Counted from the first letter of the stretch, positions 17,903-28,758 are shown. The stretch: DNA of 64,000 nt from Micromonospora narathiwatensis (GCF_900089605.1 NZ_LT594324.1:2108001-2172000); one strand, 5' to 3'. The notes: generated by a model not told the origin, from the sequence alone. Translations and numbers: made by a program.

Positions 17903-17937
17903 CGGGGCGTGCGGGTCCTTGCGACCCGCACGCCCCG
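17903..17937 (+). terminator. strong hairpin terminator of the large secreted-protein gene
   Basis: Fifteen perfectly paired bases (CGGGGCGTGCGGGTC and its complement) enclose a five-base loop (CTTGC), 21 bases after the stop codon. No U-tract follows. Confidence 0.85.
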
Positions 17938-17979
17938 CGGCGAAAGGGCGGGAGCGGCAGAACGGCGATCCTGGAAGGG

Positions 17980-18446
17980 TCACTCCCAGACGGTGACCCG
18001 GACGGTGAGCTGTCCCTGGGTCGCTCTCGTGACCACCGGCAGCGCGTATCGGCCGGCCGAGGTGACGACGCAGATCCCCCGTCGTTCCAGGAGCCGATCC
18101 CCGATCGGGCGGGTGGACGGATCCCCGTACCTCGCGCGGACACAGTCGGCGCGCTGCCACGGCCCGGTGCCCGGCAGCGCCGCCGCGTACGCGGGATCGT
18201 TGCGGCTGATCACGGCGTCGTTGTTGGCCTCCGGCCACCACGAGGCGTAGCCGACGTCGCGGGACGGTCCCCAGTCGTCCCTGGTCGGGTTCCAGTCGGC
18301 GGCCGTCGAGTCCTGCCCGGTCGGCGGCGGTGACGGTGGCACCGGCTTCGTCGTCCGGGACGGCTTCGGTACGGGCCGGTCGGGCGGAGGCGAACGGCCC
18401 GGCCGGGCGGCCGAGGAGGCGGTGTCGAGTCCGCTGTCCGCGGGTC
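17980..18446 (-). pseudogene. 5'-truncated gene: proline-rich linker plus extracytoplasmic C-terminal domain
   Basis: The readable part begins right at the stop of the cupin gene, with no start codon or ribosome site. A Pro/Ser/Thr-rich linker (VPKPSRTTKPVPPSPPP) leads into a compact C-terminal domain of about 100 residues with two Cys (RADCVRARYG, RRGICVVTSAGRYALPV) ending in TVRVTVWE. This layout is typical of the extracellular tail of an actinobacterial membrane protein, for example a receptor kinase or serine-rich envelope protein. The N-terminal part is absent, so I call it a remnant; an internal GTG near 18342 could give a short product. Confidence 0.5.
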
Positions 18447-18923
18447 CTAGTCGCGTACGGGGTACTGGTCGTGCCGGGCCCACAGCTCGAGCCAGTCGGC
18501 GTCCGTCAGCTCGCGCCCGCTCGTGGCGATCTCGGCCAGCTCGCGAAAGTACGTCTCCCGCGGCGCTCCGGGCGTGAACAGCACCAGCATGGCCGCCGGT
18601 TCGTCGGTCTCGTTGCGGTATCCGTGCGCGACGCCCTCGGGCACGTACAGGAAGTCGCCGCCGCGGGCGGTCACCCACCGCTGCCCGTCGTAGAGGGTCA
18701 CCGTACCGGCCGTGACGTAGAACGACTCGGCGAAGGTCTTGTGGAAGTGGGTGTCGGTGCCGCCGATGCGCGGGGGCATCAGCCACTCGAACAGGCCGAA
18801 CCTGCCCTGGGTGGCGCTGCCCGGCGCGACGAAGCGGGCGGTGCTGCCCGACCCCAGCGTCACCTGCTCGGTGGCGTCGGCCCGTCGGAGGTCGGCGTGT
18901 GCGGGGCGGGGAAAGTCGGTCAT
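18447..18923 (-). CDS. cupin-domain protein
   Basis: This 158-residue protein is a single cupin barrel. The first cupin motif is visible as GTDTHFHKTFAESFYVTAG (two His and a Glu as metal ligands) and the second as GDFLYVPEGVAHGYRN with the last His. The substrate is unknown; such proteins act as dioxygenases, isomerases or small-molecule sensors. ATG 18923 has GGAAGG five bases upstream. It lies 97 bases downstream of the tetR stop in the same direction and may be co-transcribed with it. Confidence 0.85.
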   Translation of the reverse strand: MTDFPRPAHADLRRADATEQVTLGSGSTARFVAPGSATQGRFGLFEWLMPPRIGGTDTHFHKTFAESFYVTAGTVTLYDGQRWVTARGGDFLYVPEGVAHGYRNETDEPAAMLVLFTPGAPRETYFRELAEIATSGRELTDADWLELWARHDQYPVRD

Positions 18924-19020
18924 TGCTGCCTTCCAGGGTGGTGCCGGCACCGGCCAGGGGCCAGTGGTGCGGCGACGTCGGCGAGGTGTGCCGTGCGGAG
19001 TCCGGCCAGGACAGTTCGGA

Positions 19021-19605
19021 TCATGTGGTGGCGGCGGACAGCAGGGCGAGTGCCGCCCGGCGGGCGTGCGCGGCGGTGCCGGCCCGGTCGTGATGAGCGG
19101 CGACGACGGTCGCGCCCTCGACCAACATGAGCAGTTGACGCCCGAGTGCGTGCGGATCGGCGGCGCCGGCGCGGCCGGCGATGCCGGTGAGAAGATCGAG
19201 ATAACGGTCCAGGTGGCGCGTGGTGATGGCGCGGACGGGCGGCACGTGGTGCTGGGCCGCCGCGTTCAGCATCGCGCAGCCCCGGAAGACCGGCTCGTCG
19301 TACCACTGCTGGAGGACGTCGAACACCGCGGCGAGCTGATCGCGCGGGTCGTCACCGGCGGTCGCGACCGCCCGAGCCAACCAGGTCGCCACTCGCCGGC
19401 TGCGCGCCTCCAGAACCGCCTGGATGAGGCCGTCCTTCGTGCCGAAGTGTCGGTAGAGGGTTTCCTTGGACACGCCGAGCCTGGTGCACAGTTCGGCGAC
19501 GCCGACACCGTCGAGCCCTCGCTCGTACAGCAGTGGCGTGGCCGCGCTGAGGATTTCGGCGCGGGTGCGTTCCGGGTCGATTGTCGAGCCCTTGGGTACT
19601 GGCAC
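19021..19605 (-). CDS. TetR-family transcriptional repressor
   Basis: This 194-residue protein has the TetR N-terminal DNA-binding domain at residues 10-60 (RAEILSAATPLLYERG, VSKETLYRHFGTKDGLIQAV) and a helical C-terminal domain of the TetR_C_33/AcrR-like type with PVFRGCAMLNAAAQH. It is divergent from an MFS exporter and a hydrolase. The intergenic DNA holds two copies of a palindromic site (19616-19629 and 19654-19667). It therefore probably represses itself and the divergent genes until a small molecule binds. Confidence 0.92.
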   Translation of the reverse strand: MPVPKGSTIDPERTRAEILSAATPLLYERGLDGVGVAELCTRLGVSKETLYRHFGTKDGLIQAVLEARSRRVATWLARAVATAGDDPRDQLAAVFDVLQQWYDEPVFRGCAMLNAAAQHHVPPVRAITTRHLDRYLDLLTGIAGRAGAADPHALGRQLLMLVEGATVVAAHHDRAGTAAHARRAALALLSAATT

Positions 19606-19615
19606 GAACTAGATG

Positions 19616-19629
19616 GTACCGACCGGTTC
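19616..19629. promoter_or_regulatory. TetR operator copy 1
   Basis: GTACCGACCGGTTC matches 12 of 14 bases of the perfect copy at 19654-19667. It lies ten bases upstream of the tetR ATG, where a bound dimer would block tetR transcription. Confidence 0.65.
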
Positions 19630-19653
19630 GTTCTGCTGCTAGTCTCCGAGGCC

Positions 19654-19667
19654 GAACCGATCGGTTC
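19654..19667. promoter_or_regulatory. TetR operator copy 2 (perfect palindrome)
   Basis: GAACCGATCGGTTC is a perfect 14-bp palindrome between tetR and the divergent MFS gene, centred 38 bases from copy 1. The repeated, symmetric site is the best operator candidate for the adjacent TetR protein. Confidence 0.75.
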
Positions 19668-19760
19668 TATCCACTGGAGGTGTCATGCCAGACGGAAGCG
19701 TCGCTCCGCCGGACCCGGCTGAGCCGGCCGGCAGCGTCAGATGTCTCCGGAGGGCTGCCG

Positions 19761-20966
19761 ATGACGCCGGACGTGACTGACATGGCGCCGCGGACGGCGA
19801 CCTGGCAGGCGGCCCGCCTCGCGCTCGGCACCGCGTCGGCGCTCGGGATCGCGCGCTTCGGCTACGGGCTGCTCCTGCCGGAGATGCGCGCCGATCTGCA
19901 CTGGAGTCTGGCCGAGGCCGGCGCCGCCAGCACCGCCAACGGGCTGGGGTACCTGGTCGGCGCCATGATGACCGCCGCGGTCGTCCGCCGATGGGGAACA
20001 GGCGTCGCGTTCCGCGCCGCGATGGCACTCACGGCCGGCTCGCTGGCCGCCACCGCCGCGAGCGAGAACTTTCTCTTTCTGCTGCTGGCGCGGACGGCTG
20101 CGGGGGCGTCGGGAGCCGTGGTGTTCGTCGTCGGCGGCGTGATCGCCTCACGTCTCGCGGCGCGGATCGCCTCGGCCACGCCCATCACCGTGTATTTCGG
20201 CGGCACCGGGCTGGGCATCGTCATCAGCGGGGTCAGCGTTCCCCCGCTGGGAGAACGCTGGCGCCTCGCCTGGCTCGGCCTGGCGGCCGTCGCCGCCCTG
20301 GCGACGGCGGTGAGCTGGAGCGCGACAGGCAGGGACGACCAGGGGCGGCACCCGGCGCGCGGGCAGGCCCGGATACGCCCCCTCCGCGAGGTCGCGCTGG
20401 CCTACCTGCTGTTCGCCGCCGGCTACATCACCTACATCACGTTCCTGTCCGCGTACCTCGTCGACCACCATGCCTCACTCACCCAGGTCATGCTCACCTG
20501 GACCGTGCTGGGCCTCGCCGTCGTCATGGCGCCCGCGCTGTGGAGCCGACCCATCATCGAATGGTCGGGCACCCGCCCCCTGACCGCCCTGCTCACCGTC
20601 CTGAGCGGTGGCGCGGCGTTGGCCCTCACGTCGTCCGCGCCGCCGGTCGTCCTCGGTTCCGCGCTGGTCTACGGGGCGACCTTCATGGGCGTGCCCGCCG
20701 CCGTCACCGCCCTCATCAGGGCCCGCACCCCGCCCGAGGACTGGACCGCCACGCTCGCGGCGTTCACCACGGTGTTCGCCATCGGGCAGACCGCCGGCCC
20801 GGTCCTCGCCGGCGTACTCGCCGACCACACCTCGACCAGGGCGACCCTGTCCTGGACCGCGATCCTGTGCGCCGCCGCCGGGGCGGTTTCCGTCGCCGCC
20901 GGCCGCAGACGGCTCGACGCACCGATCCGCAGCGGCACAGACGCGTACGAGAGCAGCCCCCGCTAG
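19761..20966 (+). CDS. MFS transporter, YbfB/YjiJ family
   Basis: This 401-residue protein has about 12 membrane segments. The start (ARLALGTASALGIARFGYGL, then LLPEMRADLHWSLAEAGAAS) is characteristic of YbfB/YjiJ-type major facilitator proteins. It would export or import an unknown small molecule. ATG 19761 is preceded by GGAGGG at six bases. A short frame with its own ribosome site (ATG 19685, TGGAGG upstream, stop at 19780, 31 residues) overlaps this start and could couple its translation. Divergence from tetR with twin operators implies TetR control. Confidence 0.88.
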   Translation: MTPDVTDMAPRTATWQAARLALGTASALGIARFGYGLLLPEMRADLHWSLAEAGAASTANGLGYLVGAMMTAAVVRRWGTGVAFRAAMALTAGSLAATAASENFLFLLLARTAAGASGAVVFVVGGVIASRLAARIASATPITVYFGGTGLGIVISGVSVPPLGERWRLAWLGLAAVAALATAVSWSATGRDDQGRHPARGQARIRPLREVALAYLLFAAGYITYITFLSAYLVDHHASLTQVMLTWTVLGLAVVMAPALWSRPIIEWSGTRPLTALLTVLSGGAALALTSSAPPVVLGSALVYGATFMGVPAAVTALIRARTPPEDWTATLAAFTTVFAIGQTAGPVLAGVLADHTSTRATLSWTAILCAAAGAVSVAAGRRRLDAPIRSGTDAYESSPR

Positions 20967-20998
20967 ACCGCCGACGTTGCTATCAGAGGAAGAAGGAA

Positions 20999-22940
<1,942 letters not shown>

Positions 22941-23029
22941 TTACCGGATCGTGGTTCCGTCGATGAGCGGAGGACCAGGTCGCGGCCGTGGCCTGGGGTC
23001 GGCAGTCGTTGAAGTTCATCAATGCTGGC

Positions 23030-23085
23030 AGTATTGGACCGCCTCGGAATGTTGTCAACAACTTCCGGAAGGCTTTCGAAAAGCC
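23030..23085 (-). promoter_or_regulatory. xylanase promoter with overlapping palindromes
   Basis: On the minus strand TTGACA (23053-23058) and AATACT (23030-23035) are separated by 17 bases, giving a leader of about 200 bases. The -35 box sits inside GTTGT-CA-ACAAC (23051-23062). Just upstream is GGCTTT-CGA-AAAGCC (23071-23085), which contains TTTCGAAA. Confidence 0.6.
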
Positions 23086-23208
23086 CATTCTCGGCGCTGG
23101 CGTCCCGAAAGATGCCTGGCCTGGATGTTCGGCCTGTAAGTCTAGCGGGGATCAGGGTGTCCATCGACGGGTTGCTGGCCGGATCGCTGATAAATGCGCC
23201 GATGTTGC

Positions 23209-23219
23209 CGAAAGTTTCG
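23209..23219. promoter_or_regulatory. CGAAANTTTCG xylanase-regulator motif
   Basis: CGAAAGTTTCG, extended to CCGAAAGTTTCGG, matches the short palindrome I recall from promoters of Streptomyces xylanase genes. It lies about 150 bases upstream of the predicted -35 box of the GH11 gene. Confidence 0.55.
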
Positions 23220-23750
23220 GACTCGGATCGCGCGATTCGATTCCGATGGTCGCTGGGAGAGGGCAGCCGGGTGATCGCCATGAGGACACTCGCGGATGCG
23301 CCCGGGTGCGACGACCGTCGGGCCGTCGCTCCGGACCATGGCGTGGCGCGAGTGCCCGGACGAGGCGGCTCGGCGGTCGATCCGTGGATCCGTCGGCATC
23401 CGGGGCGCGAGGCATCCCTCAGCGAGTGGCCGTGGCCGGCTTCTTCGCCGGCCCTACGAACTGGACGCTCGCGGGTGGACCGCAGGCGAACTGCGCCCTC
23501 TGCTGCCACGGGCCGCCCTGAAGGGCAATGGAACAGGTCGTCTGCCGGACCGGTGGTCGGCGGCAGCCGCCGCCCGAGCCGGCGGCGGTCGGGTTCACCA
23601 CGTTCGGCGCGGTGCGCGTCGGCCGGCACACCTTTGAGGGCGGCTGCGCGCCGAGGCCGGCGTCATGGGCGTGGTGCGTGCCGCACGGGCCGGGCGGGGG
23701 CTCGTCTGATCCACGTGCGATCGGTGGCGGTGATCGCGGGGCAAGCGCGG

Positions 23751-24065
23751 TCAGCCGACCAGCCCTCCCAGCAGAGCCACGGCGACGACAGCCAGGACCG
23801 CAAACACGGCCGCGCCCGCCACGCACCCGGCAATCGCCAGCCCGCGACCACGTTGCCCGGCCGTCTTGATCTGCTTCAGGGCCACTCCGCCCAGGGCAAC
23901 CGCGCATCCGCCGACCAGCAGCATGGGGATCAGAGCTCTGATTGGCAGCTCCGACAGCCCAGCAAGACCCGAGCTGACGTACAGCATCGATCCCAGGCCC
24001 ATGCAACAGGCCGTCATCGCCAGAACGTTGTACCCTCGCTGATTCTCGGAGAGCTGACCGGTCAT
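23751..24065 (-). CDS. DUF4190-type small membrane protein
   Basis: This 104-residue protein has about three hydrophobic segments. The central [20 protein letters not shown] and the [21 protein letters not shown] motif are the signature of DUF4190 membrane proteins, whose role is unknown. The ATG at 24065 was chosen because the sequence before it in the same frame is not protein-like and AGGAAGAAGGGTGGGG lies upstream. It is transcribed away from the zinc-related genes. Confidence 0.8.
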   Translation of the reverse strand: MTGQLSENQRGYNVLAMTACCMGLGSMLYVSSGLAGLSELPIRALIPMLLVGGCAVALGGVALKQIKTAGQRGRGLAIAGCVAGAAVFAVLAVVAVALLGGLVG

Positions 24066-24297
24066 GGCACGCCCCACCCTTCTTCCTTTGCCGCTCGGAT
24101 GCTCCCCGTACGACGCCACAAGGCCGTCCGTCAGCGGATTGCGAACGGAAGCACCAGGATGGATCATGCGGGCGGGCAAGGGAAGGCGACCGAGGACACG
24201 GCCAGAGCCCGGTGCTTGGCGGAGCCGGCAGCGTAGAGCATCGACGTGGGCCGTGACCACACTTTCGGGACGAAGAGGTCGCGTCGAAGCGAGGCCG

Positions 24298-24519
24298 CTA
24301 ACCGCTGTGCAAGGCGGACCCACTGACCAGCCACAGCAGGGGAGACGCGACCGCGCCGACCACCATGCCGATCCCCAGTGGGGCATGGCGCGAACCCAGT
24401 GGTGCGAGGGTGAGCCCAACGGCCACGACAATGAAGACGGGCACCGCGCTGGCGTAGATGAGATACCTGGACCACAGGTCCAGATCGTCGCCGCGCCGGG
24501 GCAACATCCCGACGATCAC
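24298..24519 (-). CDS. possible small membrane protein, start uncertain
   Basis: The frame encodes convincing hydrophobic segments ([40 protein letters not shown]) separated by a short charged loop. No ATG or ribosome site lies at a sensible place: the only close start is GTG 24519, and the frame runs on upstream over the Zur-like box and rpmF. It may be a 5'-truncated remnant rather than a working gene. Confidence 0.3.
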   Translation of the reverse strand: MIVGMLPRRGDDLDLWSRYLIYASAVPVFIVVAVGLTLAPLGSRHAPLGIGMVVGAVASPLLWLVSGSALHSG

Positions 24520-24573
24520 GATCCACAGCGTGTGGAGTCCGTCGCCTGCGGCGGCCCCACCGTCGGAGGCTCT

Positions 24574-24592
24574 AACGAAAAACGTTATCGTT
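24574..24592 (+). promoter_or_regulatory. Zur-like operator upstream of rpmF-cobW
   Basis: The 19-mer AACGAAAAACGTTATCGTT is palindromic at 14 of 19 positions, with perfect AACGA and TCGTT ends, in an otherwise GC-rich stretch 46 bases before the rpmF start. Fur-family zinc repressors bind AT-rich imperfect palindromes of this type upstream of alternative ribosomal proteins and CobW GTPases. Confidence 0.6.
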
Positions 24593-24637
24593 TGCAGGAT
24601 CTGTCGGGACCGGTCCGACGAGTGAAGGAGACCTGCT

Positions 24638-24817
24638 GTGGCCGTACCGAAGCGAAAGACGTCGAGATCGAACACCCGGCACCGGCGGGCGCGGTGGAAG
24701 GCCCAGGTGCCGCAGCTCACCCCGTGCCCCTGTCCCCGCAAGGAACTGGTGGTGCCGCATCGTGCCTGCGCGCACTGCGGCCTCTACAAGGGGCGTCAGG
24801 TGGTGGAGGAGCCGTGA
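24638..24817 (+). CDS. rpmF: 50S ribosomal protein L32 paralogue with altered zinc ribbon
   Basis: This 59-residue basic protein begins [20 protein letters not shown], the conserved start of bacterial L32. The C-terminal zinc ribbon keeps the second pair CAHC, but the first pair reads CPCP rather than CxxC. That suggests weakened or different metal binding. The GTG at 24638 has GAAGGAG upstream. Its stop overlaps the GTG of the CobW-type gene, and a Zur-like box precedes it. It is probably a zinc-starvation paralogue that replaces the standard L32 and frees zinc; this role is inferred from context. Confidence 0.85.
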   Translation: MAVPKRKTSRSNTRHRRARWKAQVPQLTPCPCPRKELVVPHRACAHCGLYKGRQVVEEP

Positions 24818-26046
24818 CCGGGCGCCTGCCGGTGACCGTGCTCTCCGGCTTCCTCGGGGCTGGCAAGACCAGCCTGCTCAACCATGTCCTGGCCAATCGG
24901 GACGGGCTGCGGGTCGCGGTGATCGTCAACGACATGAGCGAGGTCAACATCGACGCCTCCCTCGTCCGTGACGGCGGGTCGCTGTCGCGGACCGAGGAAC
25001 GGCTGGTGGAGTTGACCAACGGCTGTATCTGCTGCACCCTGCGCCACGACCTGCTCGACGAGGTGGTCCGACTCGCGCGGCTGGGCCGGTTCGACTACCT
25101 GCTGATCGAGTCCAGCGGCATCTCCGAACCGATGCCGGTGGCCGCCACGTTCGCCTTCGGGGTGGAGGACGGGCAGGTGCTCGACGACCTCGCTCGACTG
25201 GACACCACCGTCACCGTGGTGGACGCCGCCGGGCTGCTGGCCCGCATCGAGGCGGGCGAGACCCTCGAACAGCGCGGGCTGGCCGCGTACGAGGGAGACG
25301 ACCGCAGCATCGCCGACCTGCTGGTCGACCAGATCGAGTTCGCTGACGTGCTGGTGGTCAACAAGACCGACCTGGTGGCCCCGGACGACCTGGCGGTGCT
25401 GGAGGCGCTGCTGACCCGGCTCAACCCGGCCGCCCGGCAGGTCCGGGCGACGCACGGCCGAGTGCCGCCGGCGGAGATCCTGGACACGGGCCGGTTCGAC
25501 CTCGACCGCGCCGAGACCGCGCCCGGCTGGGTGGCCGAGCTCAACGGCGAGCACGTGCCGGAGACCGAGGAGTACGGCATCTCCAGCATCGTGTTCCGCG
25601 ATCACCGGCCGTTCCACCCTCAGCGGCTCTGGGACCTGCTGGCCGGCGGCCTGGACGCCTTCGGGGTGGTGCGTTCCAAGGGGTTCCTGTGGCTGGCCAG
25701 CCGCCCGGACGTGCAGGCCCTGTGGTCCCAGGCCGGGCCGTCGGGACGCTGCGACCCGGTCGGTGTGCCGGTCGCGGTGTCCGGGGAATGGCCGGACGAT
25801 CCTGACGAGCGGGCCGAGTTGGAGTCCCGCTGGCATCCCGTCTTCGGCGACCGGCAGCAGGAGCTGGTCCTCATCGGCGTGGGTCTGGACGCCGACGGCC
25901 TGCGGGCCGCACTGGCCGACTGCCTGCTGTCCGACAGGGAGATCTCCGCCGGGGAGGACACCTGGCGGGCCCTGCCCGACCCGTTCCCCGAATGGGGCCT
26001 CGGCGACCTCCACGACCACGACCAGCCGGAACCGGTCCTGCGCTGA
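24814..26046 (+). CDS. CobW/COG0523-family GTPase, putative zinc metallochaperone
   Basis: This 410-residue protein has P-loop GFLGAGKT at residues 12-19, the family metal motif GCICC at 70-74, a GTPase NKTD motif at about 180, and a C-terminal CobW_C domain ([20 protein letters not shown]). A short His/Asp tail near the end (LHDHDQ) may bind metal. COG0523 GTPases insert metals into client proteins; members beside zinc genes serve during zinc shortage. It overlaps rpmF as GTGA, so the two are translated together. The facing transporter operon at 26287-29695 supports a zinc role. Confidence 0.88.
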   Translation: MTGRLPVTVLSGFLGAGKTSLLNHVLANRDGLRVAVIVNDMSEVNIDASLVRDGGSLSRTEERLVELTNGCICCTLRHDLLDEVVRLARLGRFDYLLIESSGISEPMPVAATFAFGVEDGQVLDDLARLDTTVTVVDAAGLLARIEAGETLEQRGLAAYEGDDRSIADLLVDQIEFADVLVVNKTDLVAPDDLAVLEALLTRLNPAARQVRATHGRVPPAEILDTGRFDLDRAETAPGWVAELNGEHVPETEEYGISSIVFRDHRPFHPQRLWDLLAGGLDAFGVVRSKGFLWLASRPDVQALWSQAGPSGRCDPVGVPVAVSGEWPDDPDERAELESRWHPVFGDRQQELVLIGVGLDADGLRAALADCLLSDREISAGEDTWRALPDPFPEWGLGDLHDHDQPEPVLR

Positions 26047-26110
26047 CGATGCCGATCCGGACGACGTCGTGCGGTGGTGGCGCGGCCGGGAAGCCGTGAC
26101 GCGCCACCAC

Positions 26111-26145
26111 CAGCCCGGCCGCGAGGATCTTCTCGCCGGCCGGGC
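26111..26145. terminator. bidirectional hairpin terminator
   Basis: AGCCCGGCCG then CGAG pair with CTCG then CGGCCGGGCT around a six-base loop, with one bulged C. It sits between two converging transcription units. Confidence 0.75.
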
Positions 26146-26286
26146 TCGCCGCGGCGCGGACGCGCGGGTGTGCTTTCCGGCGGGCCTCGACATCGGAGGC
26201 GGCCCGGGACGGCAACGAAGTCGGCCGTGTCGGCCTGCCCACGGCCTACCGGCGGCGCGTGCCCGGCCTCCGCGGCGGTGGCGCGG

Positions 26287-27117
26287 TCACGGCGCGGTGA
26301 GGGAGATCGTGCGGAACCCGGTGCGCAGGCGGTGCGCCGCCAGCGACGTGAGCAGGACGGCGGCGGCGGTCAGCGAGATGCTGCCACCGGCGGCGACATC
26401 CCACAGCCGGGAGAACCACAGTCCCGCCGCGGCGCTGCCGGCACCGAGTGTGGCAGCGAGAACGGTCATGGGGACGAGACGGTCGGTCCAGGCGCGGGCG
26501 GCCGCGGCGGGGGCGACGATCAGCGCCAGGGCGAGGATGGTGCCCACGGCGGGCACGATCGCGACGACGACGAGGTCGACCAGCAGCAGGAGTGCGAGGT
26601 CGAGCAGCCGGACGCGGTACCCGGCGGCGCGGGCGCCGGCGGGATCGAAACCGACGTACAGCAGGTGCCGGCCGCCGACGGTGAGCGCGGCGGCGGTGAT
26701 CACCAGCAGGGCGCCGTTCACGACCAGGTTCTCGGTGGTGACGGTGAGGATCGAGCCGACGAGAAAGGCGGACAGGTCCCGGCTGAAACCGTTCTGTGTG
26801 GCGACCAGCGCGACGCCGAGCGCGAACCCGGCGGAGAGGATGACGCCGGTGGCGGCGGTGGCCTCCTGGCCACGGGTACGCGCCAGCGCGGCGACGGCGG
26901 CGGCGGTCAGCAGCCCGGCGACCACGCCGCCGAGGTAGATGTTGACGCCGAGGATGGAGGCGGCGACCACGCCGGGGAAGGTGGCGTGGGCCATGGTCAT
27001 GGTGAAGAACGACAGTCGGCGTAGCACGACGTGCACGCCGACCAGTCCGGTGAGCACCCCTACGGTGATGGCTTCGACCAGGGCGCGGCCGAAGGTGTCG
27101 TGCAGCAGCCAGCTCAT
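26287..27117 (-). CDS. zinc/manganese ABC transporter permease 2 (ZnuB/MntB type)
   Basis: This 276-residue protein has 7-8 membrane segments of the ABC-3 permease family. Typical segments are VVLRRLSFFTMTMAHATFPG near the N-terminus and VGTILALALIVAPAAAARAW towards the end. ATG 27117 overlaps the TGA of the other permease. Two different permeases with one ATPase suggest a heterodimeric channel, instead of the homodimer normal for ZnuB. Long readings upstream in this frame lie inside the neighbouring gene and are not coding. Confidence 0.87.
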   Translation of the reverse strand: MSWLLHDTFGRALVEAITVGVLTGLVGVHVVLRRLSFFTMTMAHATFPGVVAASILGVNIYLGGVVAGLLTAAAVAALARTRGQEATAATGVILSAGFALGVALVATQNGFSRDLSAFLVGSILTVTTENLVVNGALLVITAAALTVGGRHLLYVGFDPAGARAAGYRVRLLDLALLLLVDLVVVAIVPAVGTILALALIVAPAAAARAWTDRLVPMTVLAATLGAGSAAAGLWFSRLWDVAAGGSISLTAAAVLLTSLAAHRLRTGFRTISLTAP

Positions 27118-27983
27118 CGGGCCACCGTCGGGGCGGGTGGGTGCGGCCGGCGGCGGAGGTGGCCGGCGAGTAGGGCGAGCAGGTAGCAGGCCACGAGGGT
27201 GAGCACCACCGCGGCGGCGGAGGTGAGCCGGATGCCGTATCGGACGGAGGCGGTCCAGCTGGCCAGCAGGCCCAGGTACGCGGCGACGCCGGTGACGGCG
27301 GTGGCGATCACGGCCATGGCGGTGAGTCGTTCGGTCAGCAGGCGCGCGGTGGCGGCGGGCACGATGAGCAGGGCGATCACCAGGATGGTGCCGACGGCCT
27401 GCGCGGCGGCGACGACGACCAGCGCGATGGCGGTGTTGAGCCCGAGGTCGAGCAGGGTGAGGCGGTATCCGGCGGTGGCGGCGGCGATGGGGTCGAAGGC
27501 CCGCAGGATCAGCGGCCGGGCGGTGACGGCGAGGCCGGTGAGCACGATCGCGGCCAGCACGGCGGTCTGGGCGAGCTGGGCGGGGGTGACGGTGAGCAGC
27601 CGGCCGAACAGGAACGCGGTCAGGTCGCTGGTGTAGGAGTGTTGACGGGAGACGAGCACCACGCCGAGCGAGAACATGGCGGTCAGCAGCATGGCCACGG
27701 TGGTGTCGTCGCTGAGCCGCCCCCAGCGGGTGAGCGCGGTGAGCGTGACCGCGGTCAGGAGCGCGGCGACGAGCGCGCCGCCGGCGATGCCGGTCCAGCC
27801 GGCGACGAGGAATCCGATGACCACGCCGGGGAAGACGGTGTGGGTCAGCGCGTCGGCGACGAAGGCCAGCCGGCGCAGGAAGACCAGCACGCTGACCGGC
27901 CCGCACACCACGGCGAGCAGGAGCAGTTCGGCGAGGGCGCGGCCCATGAACGGCACGCTGAACGGCGCGACGAGATCACTCAT
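27114..27983 (-). CDS. zinc/manganese ABC transporter permease 1 (ZnuB/MntB type)
   Basis: This 289-residue ABC-3 permease has family motifs FLRRLAFVADALTHTVFPGV at about residues 34-53 and GTILVIALLIVPAATARLLT at about 190. It starts four bases after the ATPase stop. It shares the fold and order of segments with the downstream permease but differs enough to suggest an old duplication. Confidence 0.88.
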   Translation of the reverse strand: MSDLVAPFSVPFMGRALAELLLLAVVCGPVSVLVFLRRLAFVADALTHTVFPGVVIGFLVAGWTGIAGGALVAALLTAVTLTALTRWGRLSDDTTVAMLLTAMFSLGVVLVSRQHSYTSDLTAFLFGRLLTVTPAQLAQTAVLAAIVLTGLAVTARPLILRAFDPIAAATAGYRLTLLDLGLNTAIALVVVAAAQAVGTILVIALLIVPAATARLLTERLTAMAVIATAVTGVAAYLGLLASWTASVRYGIRLTSAAAVVLTLVACYLLALLAGHLRRRPHPPAPTVAR

Positions 27984-27987
27984 GGCG

Positions 27988-28758
27988 TCACCGTCCGGGC
28001 CGCGCGGCGTGCAGGTCGGCGGCCTGGCTGCCGTAGCCGTAGGTGCCGGGAAGCTCGGCGAGGATCTGTTCGGTGGGGCCGGTGACGGCGCGGCCGCCGT
28101 GGACGAGGCAGGCGGTGTCGGCGAGGTCTCGGGCCAGGCGCAGGTCGTGGGTGCTGAGCAGAACGGCGGTGCCGGCGGCGGCGAGGTCGCGCAGTTGCGC
28201 CACGATGACGTCCTGGCTGGTGGCGTCGAGACCGTTGAAGGGTTCGTCCATGAGCATCAGCCGGGCCTGTGCGGCGATGGCGCGGGCGAGCAGGACCCGT
28301 TGGCGTTGGCCTCCGGACAGTTGCCCGAAGCTGGTGCGGGCGCGGTCGGCCAGCCCGACCCGGGCCAGGGCGTCGGTGGCGATGGCGCGGTCGGTCGCGC
28401 GGATCTGCCGTAGCCAGCGGCCGGGCCGGTAGCGGCCCATGAGCACGACGTCGGCGGCGGTGACGGGGAAGTCCGCGTCGAGGGTGTCGACCTGCGGCAC
28501 GTAGGCGGCCGTGCCGCGCGCCTGCCGCGCCGGCCGTCCGGCGACGGTGATCGTGCCGGCGAGGATGTCGGCGAGCCCGACGACGGCCTTGATGAGGGTG
28601 GACTTGCCGGCGCCGTTGGCGCCGACGAGGGCGACGATCCGGCCGGGCGCCAGGGTGAGGTCCACGTCGGTGAGGACGGCGCGGCGCCGGTAGCCGACGC
28701 CGGCCCCGTCGAGGCGGAGGACGGCGTCGGCTACCGGCGCGCGGGCGGGCTCAGCCAC
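27988..28758 (-). CDS. zinc/manganese ABC transporter ATPase (ZnuC/MntA-type)
   Basis: This 256-residue ATPase has Walker A GANGAGKS at about residues 46-53, signature LSGGQRQR and Walker B LMLMDEPFNGLD. AAYVPQVDTLDADFPVTAAD is typical of metal-uptake ATPases of this group. GTG 28758 overlaps the end of the receptor gene by eight bases and is the preferred start; a GTG at 28800 would add 14 residues but has no ribosome site either. Translation is probably coupled to the receptor gene. Confidence 0.88.
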   Translation of the reverse strand: MAEPARAPVADAVLRLDGAGVGYRRRAVLTDVDLTLAPGRIVALVGANGAGKSTLIKAVVGLADILAGTITVAGRPARQARGTAAYVPQVDTLDADFPVTAADVVLMGRYRPGRWLRQIRATDRAIATDALARVGLADRARTSFGQLSGGQRQRVLLARAIAAQARLMLMDEPFNGLDATSQDVIVAQLRDLAAAGTAVLLSTHDLRLARDLADTACLVHGGRAVTGPTEQILAELPGTYGYGSQAADLHAARPGR

